Positions 6,564 to 16,400 of a DNA stretch of 42,146 nucleotides are shown here, piece after piece. Numbering within the stretch: the stretch's first letter is position 1; each line of letters begins with the position of its first letter. Below the pieces are notes generated by a model that did not search any database, was not told where the DNA came from, and saw nothing but the letters and a program-made list of their open reading frames with translations. Both the position numbers and the translations under genes were made by a program. Origin of the DNA: JBBDNV01 sp040877415 (GTDB lineage Bacteria > Planctomycetota > Planctomycetia > Pirellulales > PALSA-1355); contig JBBDNV010000012.1 of NCBI GenBank assembly GCA_040877415.1, positions 1-42,146 on the forward strand, written 5' to 3'.

Positions 6564-8081
6564 ATGAGGATCCTGATTGCCTGCCTGTTGGGTATCGGCG
6601 CCGTGTTGATTCTCGGGGCGCCGGCGCGCGCACAGATCGAATCGGTCAACTTTCTGACCCTCGAACAGACCTCAGGGCCGGGTGCCCTGTTGACTCAAGG
6701 CGTGATGACCGACGCATTCTTGACGGTGGACTTCGATTACATTCGCAATACCTTGACGGGAGACGCCTACTTCAACCCGCGCAACATCCTGCATGCAAAC
6801 ACCGGCTACTCGTTTATCTCCGCGTATGAGATCACCATTGGCCCGGTGCCCGTTCTCTTGTACGACATCACCCTTACCGCCGACGCGCTACTGGCCTCAA
6901 GCGGAGTTACCCGGCCTGTCGCACCGACCGTCATCGTGGGCCCATTTACCGAGTTGATGGTTTCGGCGACCGTGGCCGATGTCGACGATCTCGGCACGCC
7001 GATCACGGGCGCGAGCCTCATGCGGCAAATAGCTGGCAACGGCTCCCAGGACATTGACGAAATTCTGTTGGCGCCGGAGGTGGTGCTGGCGGCCGGTGAA
7101 ACGTATCGCGTCAGCCTGGATGTGTCGCTCGACGTCGATATCCAGTTGCTGTCGGAAGAGGACGATCCGCTCATCACCCATCAGTTTGGCGGCTTGACCG
7201 ACTTCGCGGGTTACCAGATCGAGATTAGTGCCGCGGAAGTTCCCGAACCCGGTACCTGGACGATACTCGTGGCGGGCGCGGCCACCCTCGGCGTTTGGCG
7301 ATTGCGACGGTCGGTTCCGATGAACTCGGTCGGTCAAAGAAAGGAACCAGTCATGAAGATCTTGATTGCCTGCCTGTTGGCTATCGGCGCCGTGTTGATT
7401 CCTGGGGCGCCGGCGCGCGCACAGATCACATCCTTCAACGTTCTGCCCTACGAACAGACCCTCATAGGGCTTGGTGGCCTGGCAACCCAGGGCCACATTT
7501 TATACGCCTTGGAGCCGGACTTCGAATCCATTACAACTTTCATGACATTAGACTCCATCTACGAAGAGTTCAACACCGTCCAAGGGGCAGATACCGGCTA
7601 CTCGTTGGTTACGGCGTATGAGATCACCATTGGCCCGGTCCCCGTTCTCTTGTACGACATCGGCCTTTTCACCGACGGGCTGCTGACCACGAGCGGCGGC
7701 GACCGCACGATGACCGAGTTCGCGGTTTCGGTGAAAGTGGCCGACGTCGACAATCTCGACGCCCTGCTCACCGGCGCGAGCATCACGAGGCAAATCCTAG
7801 GCGACGCCTCCGTGGACGTCGATGGCTCCGTTTTGGCCCCAGAGGTGGTGCTGTCGGCCGGCGAAATGTATCAAGTCAGCATGTCGGTGGACGTGAATGT
7901 CGAACTGCTGTCCCCGATCCAGAATATGCGGATCATCAATGAGTTTGGCGGTTTGAGTGACTTCAGGGGGTACATTTTCTTGATTCAAGCCGAGGAGGTT
8001 CCCGAACCTGGTGCCTGGACGATACTCTTGGCGGGCGCGGCCACGATCGGCGTTTGGCGATTGCGACGGCGGTTGGGATGA
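6564..8081 (+). CDS. Fused tandem duplicate of two PEP-CTERM proteins
   Basis: One open frame of 505 residues made of two paralogous halves. Each half has a signal peptide (MRILIACLLGIGAVLILGAP and MKILIACLLAIGAVLIPGAP), a beta-rich body with shared landmarks (AYEITIGPVPVLLYDI, VADVD, LAPEVVL, FGGL) and its own PEP-CTERM signal (EVPEPGTWTILVAGAATLGVWRL; EVPEPGAWTILLAGAATIGVWRL). The first half lacks a stop. Its end CGACGGTCGGTTCC.GATGAACTCGG aligns with the end of the second half, where a one-base difference puts TGA in frame. The second half starts at the ATG at 7353 with its own AAAGGAACC ribosome-binding site and is in the same frame. The fused product would therefore carry an internal sorting signal and an internal signal peptide. 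Either the halves are translated separately and the first makes a fused protein, or this is a recent lesion. The start at 6564 has CGGAGGACGA upstream. Confidence 0.8.
   Translation: MRILIACLLGIGAVLILGAPARAQIESVNFLTLEQTSGPGALLTQGVMTDAFLTVDFDYIRNTLTGDAYFNPRNILHANTGYSFISAYEITIGPVPVLLYDITLTADALLASSGVTRPVAPTVIVGPFTELMVSATVADVDDLGTPITGASLMRQIAGNGSQDIDEILLAPEVVLAAGETYRVSLDVSLDVDIQLLSEEDDPLITHQFGGLTDFAGYQIEISAAEVPEPGTWTILVAGAATLGVWRLRRSVPMNSVGQRKEPVMKILIACLLAIGAVLIPGAPARAQITSFNVLPYEQTLIGLGGLATQGHILYALEPDFESITTFMTLDSIYEEFNTVQGADTGYSLVTAYEITIGPVPVLLYDIGLFTDGLLTTSGGDRTMTEFAVSVKVADVDNLDALLTGASITRQILGDASVDVDGSVLAPEVVLSAGEMYQVSMSVDVNVELLSPIQNMRIINEFGGLSDFRGYIFLIQAEEVPEPGAWTILLAGAATIGVWRLRRRLG
7353..8081 (+). 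CDS. Second PEP-CTERM unit of the fused ORF, possibly translated on its own
   Basis: This in-frame part starts at an ATG with AAAGGAACC upstream and makes a complete 242-residue PEP-CTERM precursor with signal peptide and terminal PEP motif. It may be made independently of, or in addition to, the 505-residue fusion. It is given separately because initiation here cannot be decided from sequence alone. Confidence 0.5.
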   Translation: MKILIACLLAIGAVLIPGAPARAQITSFNVLPYEQTLIGLGGLATQGHILYALEPDFESITTFMTLDSIYEEFNTVQGADTGYSLVTAYEITIGPVPVLLYDIGLFTDGLLTTSGGDRTMTEFAVSVKVADVDNLDALLTGASITRQILGDASVDVDGSVLAPEVVLSAGEMYQVSMSVDVNVELLSPIQNMRIINEFGGLSDFRGYIFLIQAEEVPEPGAWTILLAGAATIGVWRLRRRLG

Positions 8082-8111
8082 ACTCGGTCGGTCAAACATA
8101 AGGAGCCACCC

Positions 8112-9095
8112 GTGCTCAGAATATCGCGATCGGCCTTCCTGCGGCTTGCCCCGCTAATCCTTGTATTGGCCCCAGGGCAGGCATTCGCCATTACCATTAC
8201 GTTTCTCGAGACTCTCGACCATCCGTTGGCTAACGATGGCACCCGGGCAACGGGAGTTTCCGGCGACAGAGTCGTCGGGTGGTATGGGGAAGACCTTCCG
8301 AGCGGCGGCGAGATTCACCACGGTTTTGTGTACGACGGCTCGTCGTACACGACGCTCGACCATCCCTCGCAAATGCAGCCCGGCGGAGTAACTCAGCCCC
8401 AGGGTATCGATGGCAGCAATATCGTGGGGGGTCTCACCGGTTTCTCGTGGGGATTTCTCTACGATGGCTCGTCTTTCACGGACGTCGTCCTCCCACAGCC
8501 ATCGTCCCCCCCATTCATCCTCGGCTCCATCGTCTACGACATCGATGGCGCCAATATGGTGGGCCTGTATGGGACTGGAGTACCCTTTGACGAGACGACC
8601 TACGTCTTTCATGGATACCTCTACGACGGTTCAACATTCACGACACTCGACCACCCCCTGACCACCACCAACTCATTCGCGACTGGCATCGATGACAACA
8701 GAATCGTGGGGGACTACGTCGACTCGACCGGGATGGAACACGGTTACCTGTACGATGGATCATCGTATGCAACGATTGACCATCCTTTGGCAACGGGCGG
8801 CACCTTCGTCGGGGGCATTTCCGGAAACTACATTGTCGGTTCCTATCGCAGCGCTTCCGGCCGCCATGGCTTTCTGTACGACGGTTCCACGTTCACGACG
8901 GTGGACAATCCCCTGGGCACTGATACGCACGTAGACGGCATTGACGGCAACACGATCGTCGGATACTTCCGCGACGGCGCGGGCCTGGAACACGGATTCA
9001 TTGCCGAGATTCCCGAACCGTCAACTTGGACACTATTGAGCATGGCGGGAATCTGTCTAACCGGCGTCATGTGGGCCAGGCTCCGCAGCCGCTAA
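8112..9095 (+). CDS. PEP-CTERM protein with HAF-type beta-propeller repeats
   Basis: A 327-residue exported protein starting at GTG 8112, with AAGGAG at 8100-8105. After the signal peptide (LRLAPLILVLAPGQAFA) it is built from about six repeats of roughly 45 residues: GI.G..IVG.Y...G..HGFLYDGS.FTTLDHP, for example SGNYIVGSY, RHGFLYDGSTFTT and IDHPLATGG. This is the pattern of the HAF extracellular repeat family, thought to form a beta-propeller. The C-terminus IPEPSTWTLL, hydrophobic helix and RLRSR tail form a PEP-CTERM signal. Only 30 bases separate it from the fused gene, so the two are almost surely one transcript. The repeats suggest binding or display at the surface; no enzyme residues are seen. 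Confidence 0.85.
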   Translation: MLRISRSAFLRLAPLILVLAPGQAFAITITFLETLDHPLANDGTRATGVSGDRVVGWYGEDLPSGGEIHHGFVYDGSSYTTLDHPSQMQPGGVTQPQGIDGSNIVGGLTGFSWGFLYDGSSFTDVVLPQPSSPPFILGSIVYDIDGANMVGLYGTGVPFDETTYVFHGYLYDGSTFTTLDHPLTTTNSFATGIDDNRIVGDYVDSTGMEHGYLYDGSSYATIDHPLATGGTFVGGISGNYIVGSYRSASGRHGFLYDGSTFTTVDNPLGTDTHVDGIDGNTIVGYFRDGAGLEHGFIAEIPEPSTWTLLSMAGICLTGVMWARLRSR

Positions 9096-9176
9096 GGGCC
9101 GCGCAGCGGTCCGCCCTCAAACGCCGCGTCGAATGCGGCGCGAAGGGTCGCGTCGGCCAACGACGCCCCGCTGGAT

Positions 9177-9210
9177 AGGGGGAAGCCGCCGGGCCTCGAC
9201 CGCTTCCCCT
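9177..9210. other. Hairpin after the PEP-CTERM cluster
   Basis: Arms AGGGGGAAGC (9177-9186) and GCTTCCCCT (9202-9210) pair apart from one bulge. A second small hairpin CGCCGC..GCGGCG lies at 9122-9140. Neither is followed by a T-run, so intrinsic termination is uncertain. Confidence 0.4.
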
Positions 9211-9333
9211 TGCGTGCTCTGACGGTGTTTGTAGACTTCCGTTGTCGGTTCGCTCGGGATGGTCAGCCCGTCGCCGCCGGCTCGGTTCGACTGGTTAAAC
9301 AAGTGTTTGCAGATCGGCCGTTAAGGAGTATGC

Positions 9334-10197
9334 ATGAAACGAAGCACCTTGCTCCTGGCGATTTGTGCTTGGGCGGCTGCCGGCGTGGTTTTGGCGGAAC
9401 CGACGCGCAGCCACGGCTATCTGGTTGTCTCTGACGGATTGAAGATCCACTACGTGGTCGTGGGCCGAGGCACGCCGGTGATCTTGATCCACGGCGCGGG
9501 CGGGAGCGCGGTGGGGAATTGGTTTGCCAATGGCATTGCCCAGGCGTTGGCCAAGAATCACCGGGTCGTGGCCATCGATTGCCGCGGTCATGGCCAGAGC
9601 GACAATCCGCCCGGCGGCGCGATGCCCAATCGCGTGATGGCACAAGACGTGATCGAACTGATGGACCACCTGGACATTGCCAAGGCCCATGTACACGGTT
9701 ACTCGATGGGGGGCGCGATTTGTGAACAAATGCTCGCCCGGTATCCCGAGCGCTTGATGACGGTCGCCTTTGGCGGCTGGGGCATTCCGGAGGTCGACCC
9801 GGAAATAAAGGCCAAAGTGCCGCCGGACAAGCAAGGGGCCGATCCCCAGGAGGCGGAGTTGTACGCCAAATTCCGCGCGGCCCTGGCCGAGCGGAACCAG
9901 GCAACAGGCTCTGAACAGGATGCGGAAAAGAATCGGCCCAAGCACCCCGGCAAAGGCCGGGACGACGGGTCGCGACCGACGATTGACCTCACGCAGATCA
10001 AGATTCCCGTGCTGGCCATCAACGGCGAGTTTGACCGGCCGAACGCAAAAACGCACCGCATGCAGCGCGAGCTGGCCAACTTTACGAGCGTCGTGCTTGC
10101 GGGCAAATCGCACTTGTCCGCCATCGTGGCAGGGTCTATTCCTCCGCTTTACACCGATACGCTCGTCGAGTTCATCAATTCAAATGATCCGAAGTGA
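9334..10197 (+). CDS. Secreted alpha/beta hydrolase
   Basis: A 287-residue protein with a signal peptide (MKRSTLLLAICAWAAAGVVLA), so it is likely periplasmic. The fold shows the oxyanion-hole HGAGG motif (residues 53-57), a strand ending DCRGHGQSD, and the nucleophile elbow GYSMGG with Ser124. Asp234 in NGEFDRP and His260 in GKSHLS complete a plausible triad. Between residues 155 and 215 is a charged cap segment (PDKQGADPQEAELYAKF to KHPGKGRDDG) that probably covers the active site and sets specificity. The substrate is unknown; esterase or lactonase-like activity is a guess from the fold. The start is supported by TTAAGGAG just upstream. It stands alone after the PEP-CTERM cluster, separated by 238 bases with hairpins. 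Confidence 0.88.
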   Translation: MKRSTLLLAICAWAAAGVVLAEPTRSHGYLVVSDGLKIHYVVVGRGTPVILIHGAGGSAVGNWFANGIAQALAKNHRVVAIDCRGHGQSDNPPGGAMPNRVMAQDVIELMDHLDIAKAHVHGYSMGGAICEQMLARYPERLMTVAFGGWGIPEVDPEIKAKVPPDKQGADPQEAELYAKFRAALAERNQATGSEQDAEKNRPKHPGKGRDDGSRPTIDLTQIKIPVLAINGEFDRPNAKTHRMQRELANFTSVVLAGKSHLSAIVAGSIPPLYTDTLVEFINSNDPK

Positions 10198-10229
10198 AGG
10201 ATGGAGTGACGTACTGGAGCGACGTTTTC

Positions 10230-10301
<72 letters not shown>

Positions 10302-10302
<1 letters not shown>

Positions 10303-10328
10303 TTTTTGTCGCCGCTGGCGACAAAAAT
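10302..10328. other. Palindromic hairpin after tRNA-Phe
   Basis: Arms ATTTTTGTCGC (10302-10312) and GCGACAAAAAT (10318-10328) are perfectly complementary around a 5-base loop. The first arm begins at the last base of the tRNA. The hairpin can form on either strand between the tRNA and the end of the giant gene, and it could serve 3' processing or bidirectional termination. Confidence 0.5.
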
Positions 10329-10429
10329 AGAGCAGGAGAGCAGTTGAAAGTAGAACAGGGGGAGCCGGTGAAGCAACGGGTGGCAGCCCGTCTGAGTGTT
10401 GCTATTGCCCTCCTGCGGTCTCCTGCTCT
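10329..10429. repeat. Long inverted repeat downstream of the giant gene
   Basis: AGAGCAGGAGA (10329-10339) and TCTCCTGCTCT (10419-10429) are perfect inverted repeats with a 79-base loop. Further GAGAGCAG units surround both arms. Read on the minus strand, the second arm is followed by ATTTTTG, so it could end the giant-gene transcript, though the long loop argues against a classical terminator. Confidence 0.45.
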
Positions 10430-10480
10430 ACTGCTCTCCTTTCACTGTCTGGGCCCTATTGTCCGCGCTGGAGCTGTTTT

Positions 10481-13400
10481 CTATTGCGCCCACTGCGAAT
10501 CGATCAACAGGTCGATGTCCTCGGTCTCGGCGAGCAGGTCGTCGGGACTCAAGTCGGTCCACAGTGCATCGGCCGAAAGCGAGTCGCCAGGTTCGGCGAG
10601 CATCAAGTCGGCCGCCAATTGCGTGTAGACGGCGTCGGCCGCCTTGGGCTCGATGGCCGGCGCTCGGGCCGCCGGGGCGGCCGAGCCGAAGCCGCTCATT
10701 GCCAATCCGGTCGCGACCGCCGCTCGAGCGGCGTCTGAACCAGCGGGCTCTGAACCACCGGGCGCGGAAGGGGCATCCGGCAGATCGGCCGAAACCGCTG
10801 CCGCGGCACGGGGCGATGCGGCCGGCTGCGAGAGCAAGTAGTTGATTAGCTGATGCACGTCGCGCAGCGTAATCATTCCGTCGAGGGTGGTATCGAGGTA
10901 CAGCTTGGCGTTGCCCATCACCATCGGCGTCGCTTGACGTGGGATCGAGAGCAATTCGTTAACGAGCAGAAGCGCGTCGCGAGCGGTTACCCGGCCATCG
11001 CGCGACGTATCAAAACGGTCGGCATCCGCCACGCGATTGGAAATGTGGAGGGTCGCCGTCGCGCCCGGACTGTTGAGCCGGACCAGGTAGGTATTGCCGG
11101 CGGTGACTTCGCCGCTGGCCATGGCCGGGCCGGCGGCCAAGGGCGCGGCGCTGGTCATCTGCAAGAAGTCCTCGCTGTACAGGTTCACGCTGACGCTGCC
11201 GGCGCTCGACGCGTCGACTGATACGGTGCCGGAGCGAAGCGACTGGAAGGCATACCATTGCTGGCCGCTTATGGTTTGCGGACCCATGGTTCTGCTGCCC
11301 AGCACCGGGCCGATCGCGGTCGGCGCGGGCAATTGGGGCGTCCCGGTCGGCGGATCGAAGTTGCCGACGATCGGCAGGGCAAAGGCATCGCCGAATTGAG
11401 CAAAAAGGTCGTTGCCCAACGGGGCCGGCGAGAAGGGATGATTGAGCGCCGTGACCTGGTTGCCCCCGCGGAACTCCTCGTCGAAATCATTCGAAATCAA
11501 AAACTGCCAGTTGCCGGAACTGATCGGCAGCGTGCCGGAGCGGGCGGGCAGGAACAGGCCGATGTCGGTAATGCCGTCCTGGTCCATGTCGGCTGCCAGG
11601 GGCAGCTCGGAGACGCCGGGCAGGCCCCACGCGATCGTGGCGTTGACCGCGCCCGTCCAGCTCGGGCCCGCCGTGCCGAAATTGAAGTAGAACCGGTCGT
11701 CGCGCCAGGTGGCCAGATCGAGGGTGCCGTCGCCGTTGAAGTCGCCCACGATCGGGGTTCCGCGGAGACTCGTCGGGCTGACCAGGTCTCCGGCGTCGAT
11801 CACGTAATTGTGGTTGGTGTCGAAGTGCCATCGGGTGCCGTCGAACAGGCCGATTTCATCGCCGTTGGCCGAATTGCCGTCGAAGTCGCCGGCCACCGGC
11901 AGCCCGTTGATCTGGAAACCGCCCCCTTGGATCGTGGCGTGGTCGCCCGCGGCCGGATCGATGACGCCGTCATGGTTGGTGTCGATCAACCAGCGGAATC
12001 CGCCGGCCACCGGGTCGAAGCCATAGGCGGCCAGTTTATCGAAGCCGTCGGCCACCAGGGCCGGCGGGCCTTCGTTGCCCTGCATCACGGGGAAGTTGCC
12101 GGCGAATACGCCGTCGTGCACGCCCATCGGGGAAACGACCCCCGCCAGCGCCGGCACGATCCCCAGCGCGAAGTTCAAATCGCGGTTCGTAAAGTCGTCG
12201 TCGTCGCCCGGAAAGTCGGCGAAAAAGTTGCCGTTGGCGTCGATGAAGATGTTCGCCGCGGCGTAGGTGCCGATTTCGGGGCGGCTGTCGACCGTAAAGC
12301 GGGCCACGAAGTCGCCGCCGGGCTGGCCGTCGCCGCTGGGCGGAATGAAAGGCGCGCCGGTCGGCTCCACCGCGTCGGTCTCGCCGTCCAGCTGGTTGCC
12401 CGCCGGGTCCGTAATCGTGTCGTTGACCGTGAGCGTAAAGCGATCGTCGGGCAACGGCGTGTCGAACTCCAACGTGATGGTCGCGAAGGCCGGCATGCCG
12501 GCGACCGGATCGATGTTGGTCGCGATGATCCGATCGATTTCGATGATGCCGTTGTGATCGCCCACAAGCAGGATTACGCCGGGCGTTTCGGCGGTTCGCT
12601 CGACAATGGCGTCATACAAGAACCCCGCGACCCGCGGCGGCAGGTCTTGCAGTCGGATGGTCAGGCTGAAGATCAACGGCGTGGGCCCCTGGAACTCGAC
12701 GTCCGGCTTGAGCCCGAACAGATCGTATTGGGGGAAGTCGGTGATGAACAGTTCGGTCACCTGCGGCCCCTGGGTGTCGATGAAGATGGCCAGCACTTCG
12801 GGATTCGGGGTCGGACCCTGATTGCCGGCCGGGTCTTCGGCCGTCACGAAGATGGTGCGGAGGCCGTCCTTGGGGAAGTAAACCGGATTGTTCAGGTCGA
12901 CGTTGGAAGTGACGACCCAACGACCGCCGGGGAATTGATTGCTGCCGTCGATCGGCGTCGCTACGGTCTGGCCGATCAAGAAGTCGGTCGGATCCAAATT
13001 GCCGTCGTCGTTCAAATCGACGAACACCTTGATGACCGCGTCGGCTTCGGCGGTGCCGAAGAACGTCGGCGCGGTGTTCGAAGTGATGTTGTCGCTAAAC
13101 GATTCGGGCAGACCGACGACGCCGGTATCGCTGCCGGCATCGAGCCCGTCGTCGGCGAGGAACGGCAACCCAAAGAAGACCGGCGGCGTTTGAACGTCGA
13201 CGACAATTTCCAGAGTCAGGCTGCGGGCGCCAAAGCCGGTCCGCGTCGGGTTGGCCGGATCGATCATCTGCACGCGCGCCGTGATGAAATGGCTGCCGGG
13301 GGACAACGCAGTGGTGAACGTAAAGAGGTAGACCCCCTCCTGGCCGGCAACCGCCGAGGCGAAGCCGAGGGGATCCTGCGGCGGATTGGACGACTGCGGC

Positions 13401-16400
13401 GGCACGTCGCCTTCGTCAAAGATGGCGATGCGATAGCCGGCCGCCTCGGTCTGATTACGGAACGGTATCGGAATGACCTGATCCGGCGGCGCGTCGTCGG
13501 CCGGGTTGCCCGGCAGATCGTGCAGGAAGATGCCGTCGTCCAGCCGCAGGAAAATGGTCGGGGTGTCGTCGCGGGTGACGTTATCCAATTGCGAACGGCC
13601 CGTATCGTTGCTTTCGATCTCGAACGTGCTGCCGGCCGCGGGGATCACGACCACCGGAGGAGCGGCGATCGGCTGGGGCGTTACGGCCAAAGGCGCGGCC
13701 AGCGTAAACGTCGCCGTCCCGGCCGCGAAGGCGTAGTCGAGAATCAGTCCGCGCAGCCCGTTGGCATTGCCCGAGGTGAAATGGATGTATTTGCCGTTGT
13801 AGGCGTCATTTTCCGTGGACAACTCCGGCGAAACGCTGGTGAATACCGTGGCCGACATGCCGGCCGCCACGGCGCCAGGGACGATGACGTCGTACAGCTC
13901 CAAAGCGTAAGGCACCGGAGGAGCTTCGTTGATCACCGTCATGTTGTAGCCGTTGAACGCCTGCGCGGTGGCGCCGAAGACGTGCAGGTAATAGGTCTGG
14001 CCGGCCACGACGGGAATGCGAATGCGTTCGTCGGCGTCGTTGTCGTTGGTGCCGAATCCCGGCGGGACGTTGTCGACGCGGTCGCCGTTAACGTCGAAGG
14101 CTTCGAGGCTCAGGTTGCCGCCGCCGGGGATGCTGCCCGGGCCGGCCGAGGCAAACTCGCGGAAGTAGACCTGAAAGTCGAGCGTGCCGGTATTGCGGGC
14201 CACGACGCGGAACCAATCCTGGTCCGCCGGCACGAAACGATGCTCGAAGCCGTTGGGGAAGATGGCCAGGTTGGTCGCGTTGATCGTGCTGGCCGAGCCG
14301 AGGAATGCGGCTGTGGACAAGAACTCGTTCTGCTCGTAGTTGTCCGGACCGAGAATCATCAGGTTCGGATCCTGGGCCGGGTTAACCGGCGGCGGCAAAA
14401 GGGGCGAGACGATTTCGGTGCCGACATAGGTAATATCGGGCAACGTCAAGATTTCGTCTTCCTCGTCATCCCACCGATAGATGCGGACCACGCCCTGGTC
14501 GGGCGTCCGGCTGCGGTTGATGACGACGAAATCGGTATCCGGCAGGTTTTCGCCGTCGTCGGCGATGACCAGGGCGTCGCTCGCGCCGGGACTCCCGCCG
14601 TCGACGTTTACCAGCAGGTTAAGGGGAACCGCGGTTCCCGGGGGGGCGCCGCCGGGGCCCGTGGCAGTGGCCGGCGCGGGCGTGACCAGAATCGTGTCGT
14701 TGCCGCCCAGGGCTTGGACGCTCACGATCTCGATCTCCTCTCCCAGCACGACCGGCTTGCGCGCGGTTCCGCCGGGGTCCTCCACGGTGACGGTGCGGTT
14801 GGGCGAATCGACGTCAATGAAATCGGGCCCGCTCGTGCCCTTGACGATCACCTCGTCGGCCGCGTCAAAAGCTCCGCCGTCGATCGTGAACGTGCCGGCG
14901 ATCTGGTTGAAGGTGAAGACCTGGTTGAATCCGGCGAGGGTGAAGATGCCGTCGTCGGCCGTGGCGTCGACGCGGGTGGGAGTATAGGTAAACAGATCGT
15001 CCTCGCTGGTGCCGTTGACGGTGAGCGTGTCGGCTCCACCCTCGCCGTCGAGGTTGACGCCTTCGACGCCGGTAATCCCGATCGTTGCACCCAGGCCCGT
15101 AACGGTGATCGCAACGGGGATGCCAACCACGAGCGGCAACGACGGCGGCACCTGCCGGGAGAAGAAGTTGACCGCCAACGTCTCGGCACCGGCCGTTCCA
15201 ATCAGATTGAGGTCGTCGCTGGCACTCGGCGCGCCGCCGTCGACCAGGATTTCGTCGTACGGCTGCGGGGCATAGATGTTAAACGTGTCGTCTCCACCCA
15301 GCCCGTTGAGACGCAGGTCGACAACGTCGGGCACGACGCTCAAGTAGCTCAGCGTGCTAAACAGCGTCACGGTGCCGTTGTTGTCGACGTAAAAGGTGTC
15401 GCTGGCCGCCGTGCCGTTGTAGACCAAAGTGTTCGCCGGCCCCAGTGCCAGGAAATTGGCGGTGGGCGGTTGCGGCGTGGGCGGAGTGACGGGCGCAACC
15501 GGGTCGCCGGCGAGGTTCAAATACTCGATCGCGAGCAGGCTCGTGCCCGTGGTGGTATTGGCCAACACGGTGCCCGAGTCGCGATTGGGGCCGGGCGTCA
15601 AGGTCATGACGTCCAAGTCGAATTCGCCGGGACCGATCGACAGACTGTCGCCGCCCCCCTGTCCGTCGATGATCAACTTTTCCGCCTGGTCGACGTTGAC
15701 GGGCACTTGCTGCGCGCCGGTAACCTGGGCCTCGTCACTGGACGCGCCGTAAGTCACTTCGATGCTGTCGGCGGCGGCGGTTCCGTTGACGATCACCGTG
15801 TCGGTGCCGCTGGGCGGACCGGTGGGATTGCCGCCCAAAACGTCGATTGCCAGTAGCCCGTCCGGGTTTGTGGGATTGTTGAGGTTAATCGTGTCGCTGC
15901 CGGCCAGGGCGAGGATTCGCAGCAAGTCCTTGTTCTGGAAGTAGACGGGCTCAAAGTTGTCGACCGTGACCTTGCCCCAACTTGGGTCGACCATGAGCAC
16001 TGCATCGGTTTCACTTTCCGTGTAGTCGATCGCATTGCTGGCGTTGGTGCCATTGACAGTGAGCATCGCGGCCATCACGTCATCGGTCACGGGCTCAAGG
16101 TTGTTGAAAAACACCTTCTGCGTCAGGTCGACCAGGACGTGAGTCATTCTGCCCGAGCCGGGCTGCGGGCCGACGGAGTAAGTGGCCGCATCGATTTCGG
16201 TGTCGCCGGTCAGCCGCAACTGATCCGCGCCGGCGCCGCCGTCGTACGTCACGCCGCCGGCCAGGTCCACCAGCCCGCCCGAGTTGTCGACAACGAGCGT
16301 GTCGTCGCCCAAATCGCCGTTGACCACGAGGCTGGCCAGGTCGACGTAATCCACCGGCACCCACTTGATCGCGTTGGCCGCGTTGACCGTCACCCGCGTC

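Noticed and set aside
11258..15856. A 1532-codon open frame on the plus strand, opposite the giant gene
   Set aside because: It is antisense to the GC-rich repeat gene and its protein is a low-complexity run of R, G, V, D and Q with no domain. Such frames arise when the sense codons avoid the complementary stops; other long antisense frames over this gene (16139..17314, 17717..18589, 18800..20386) have the same cause.
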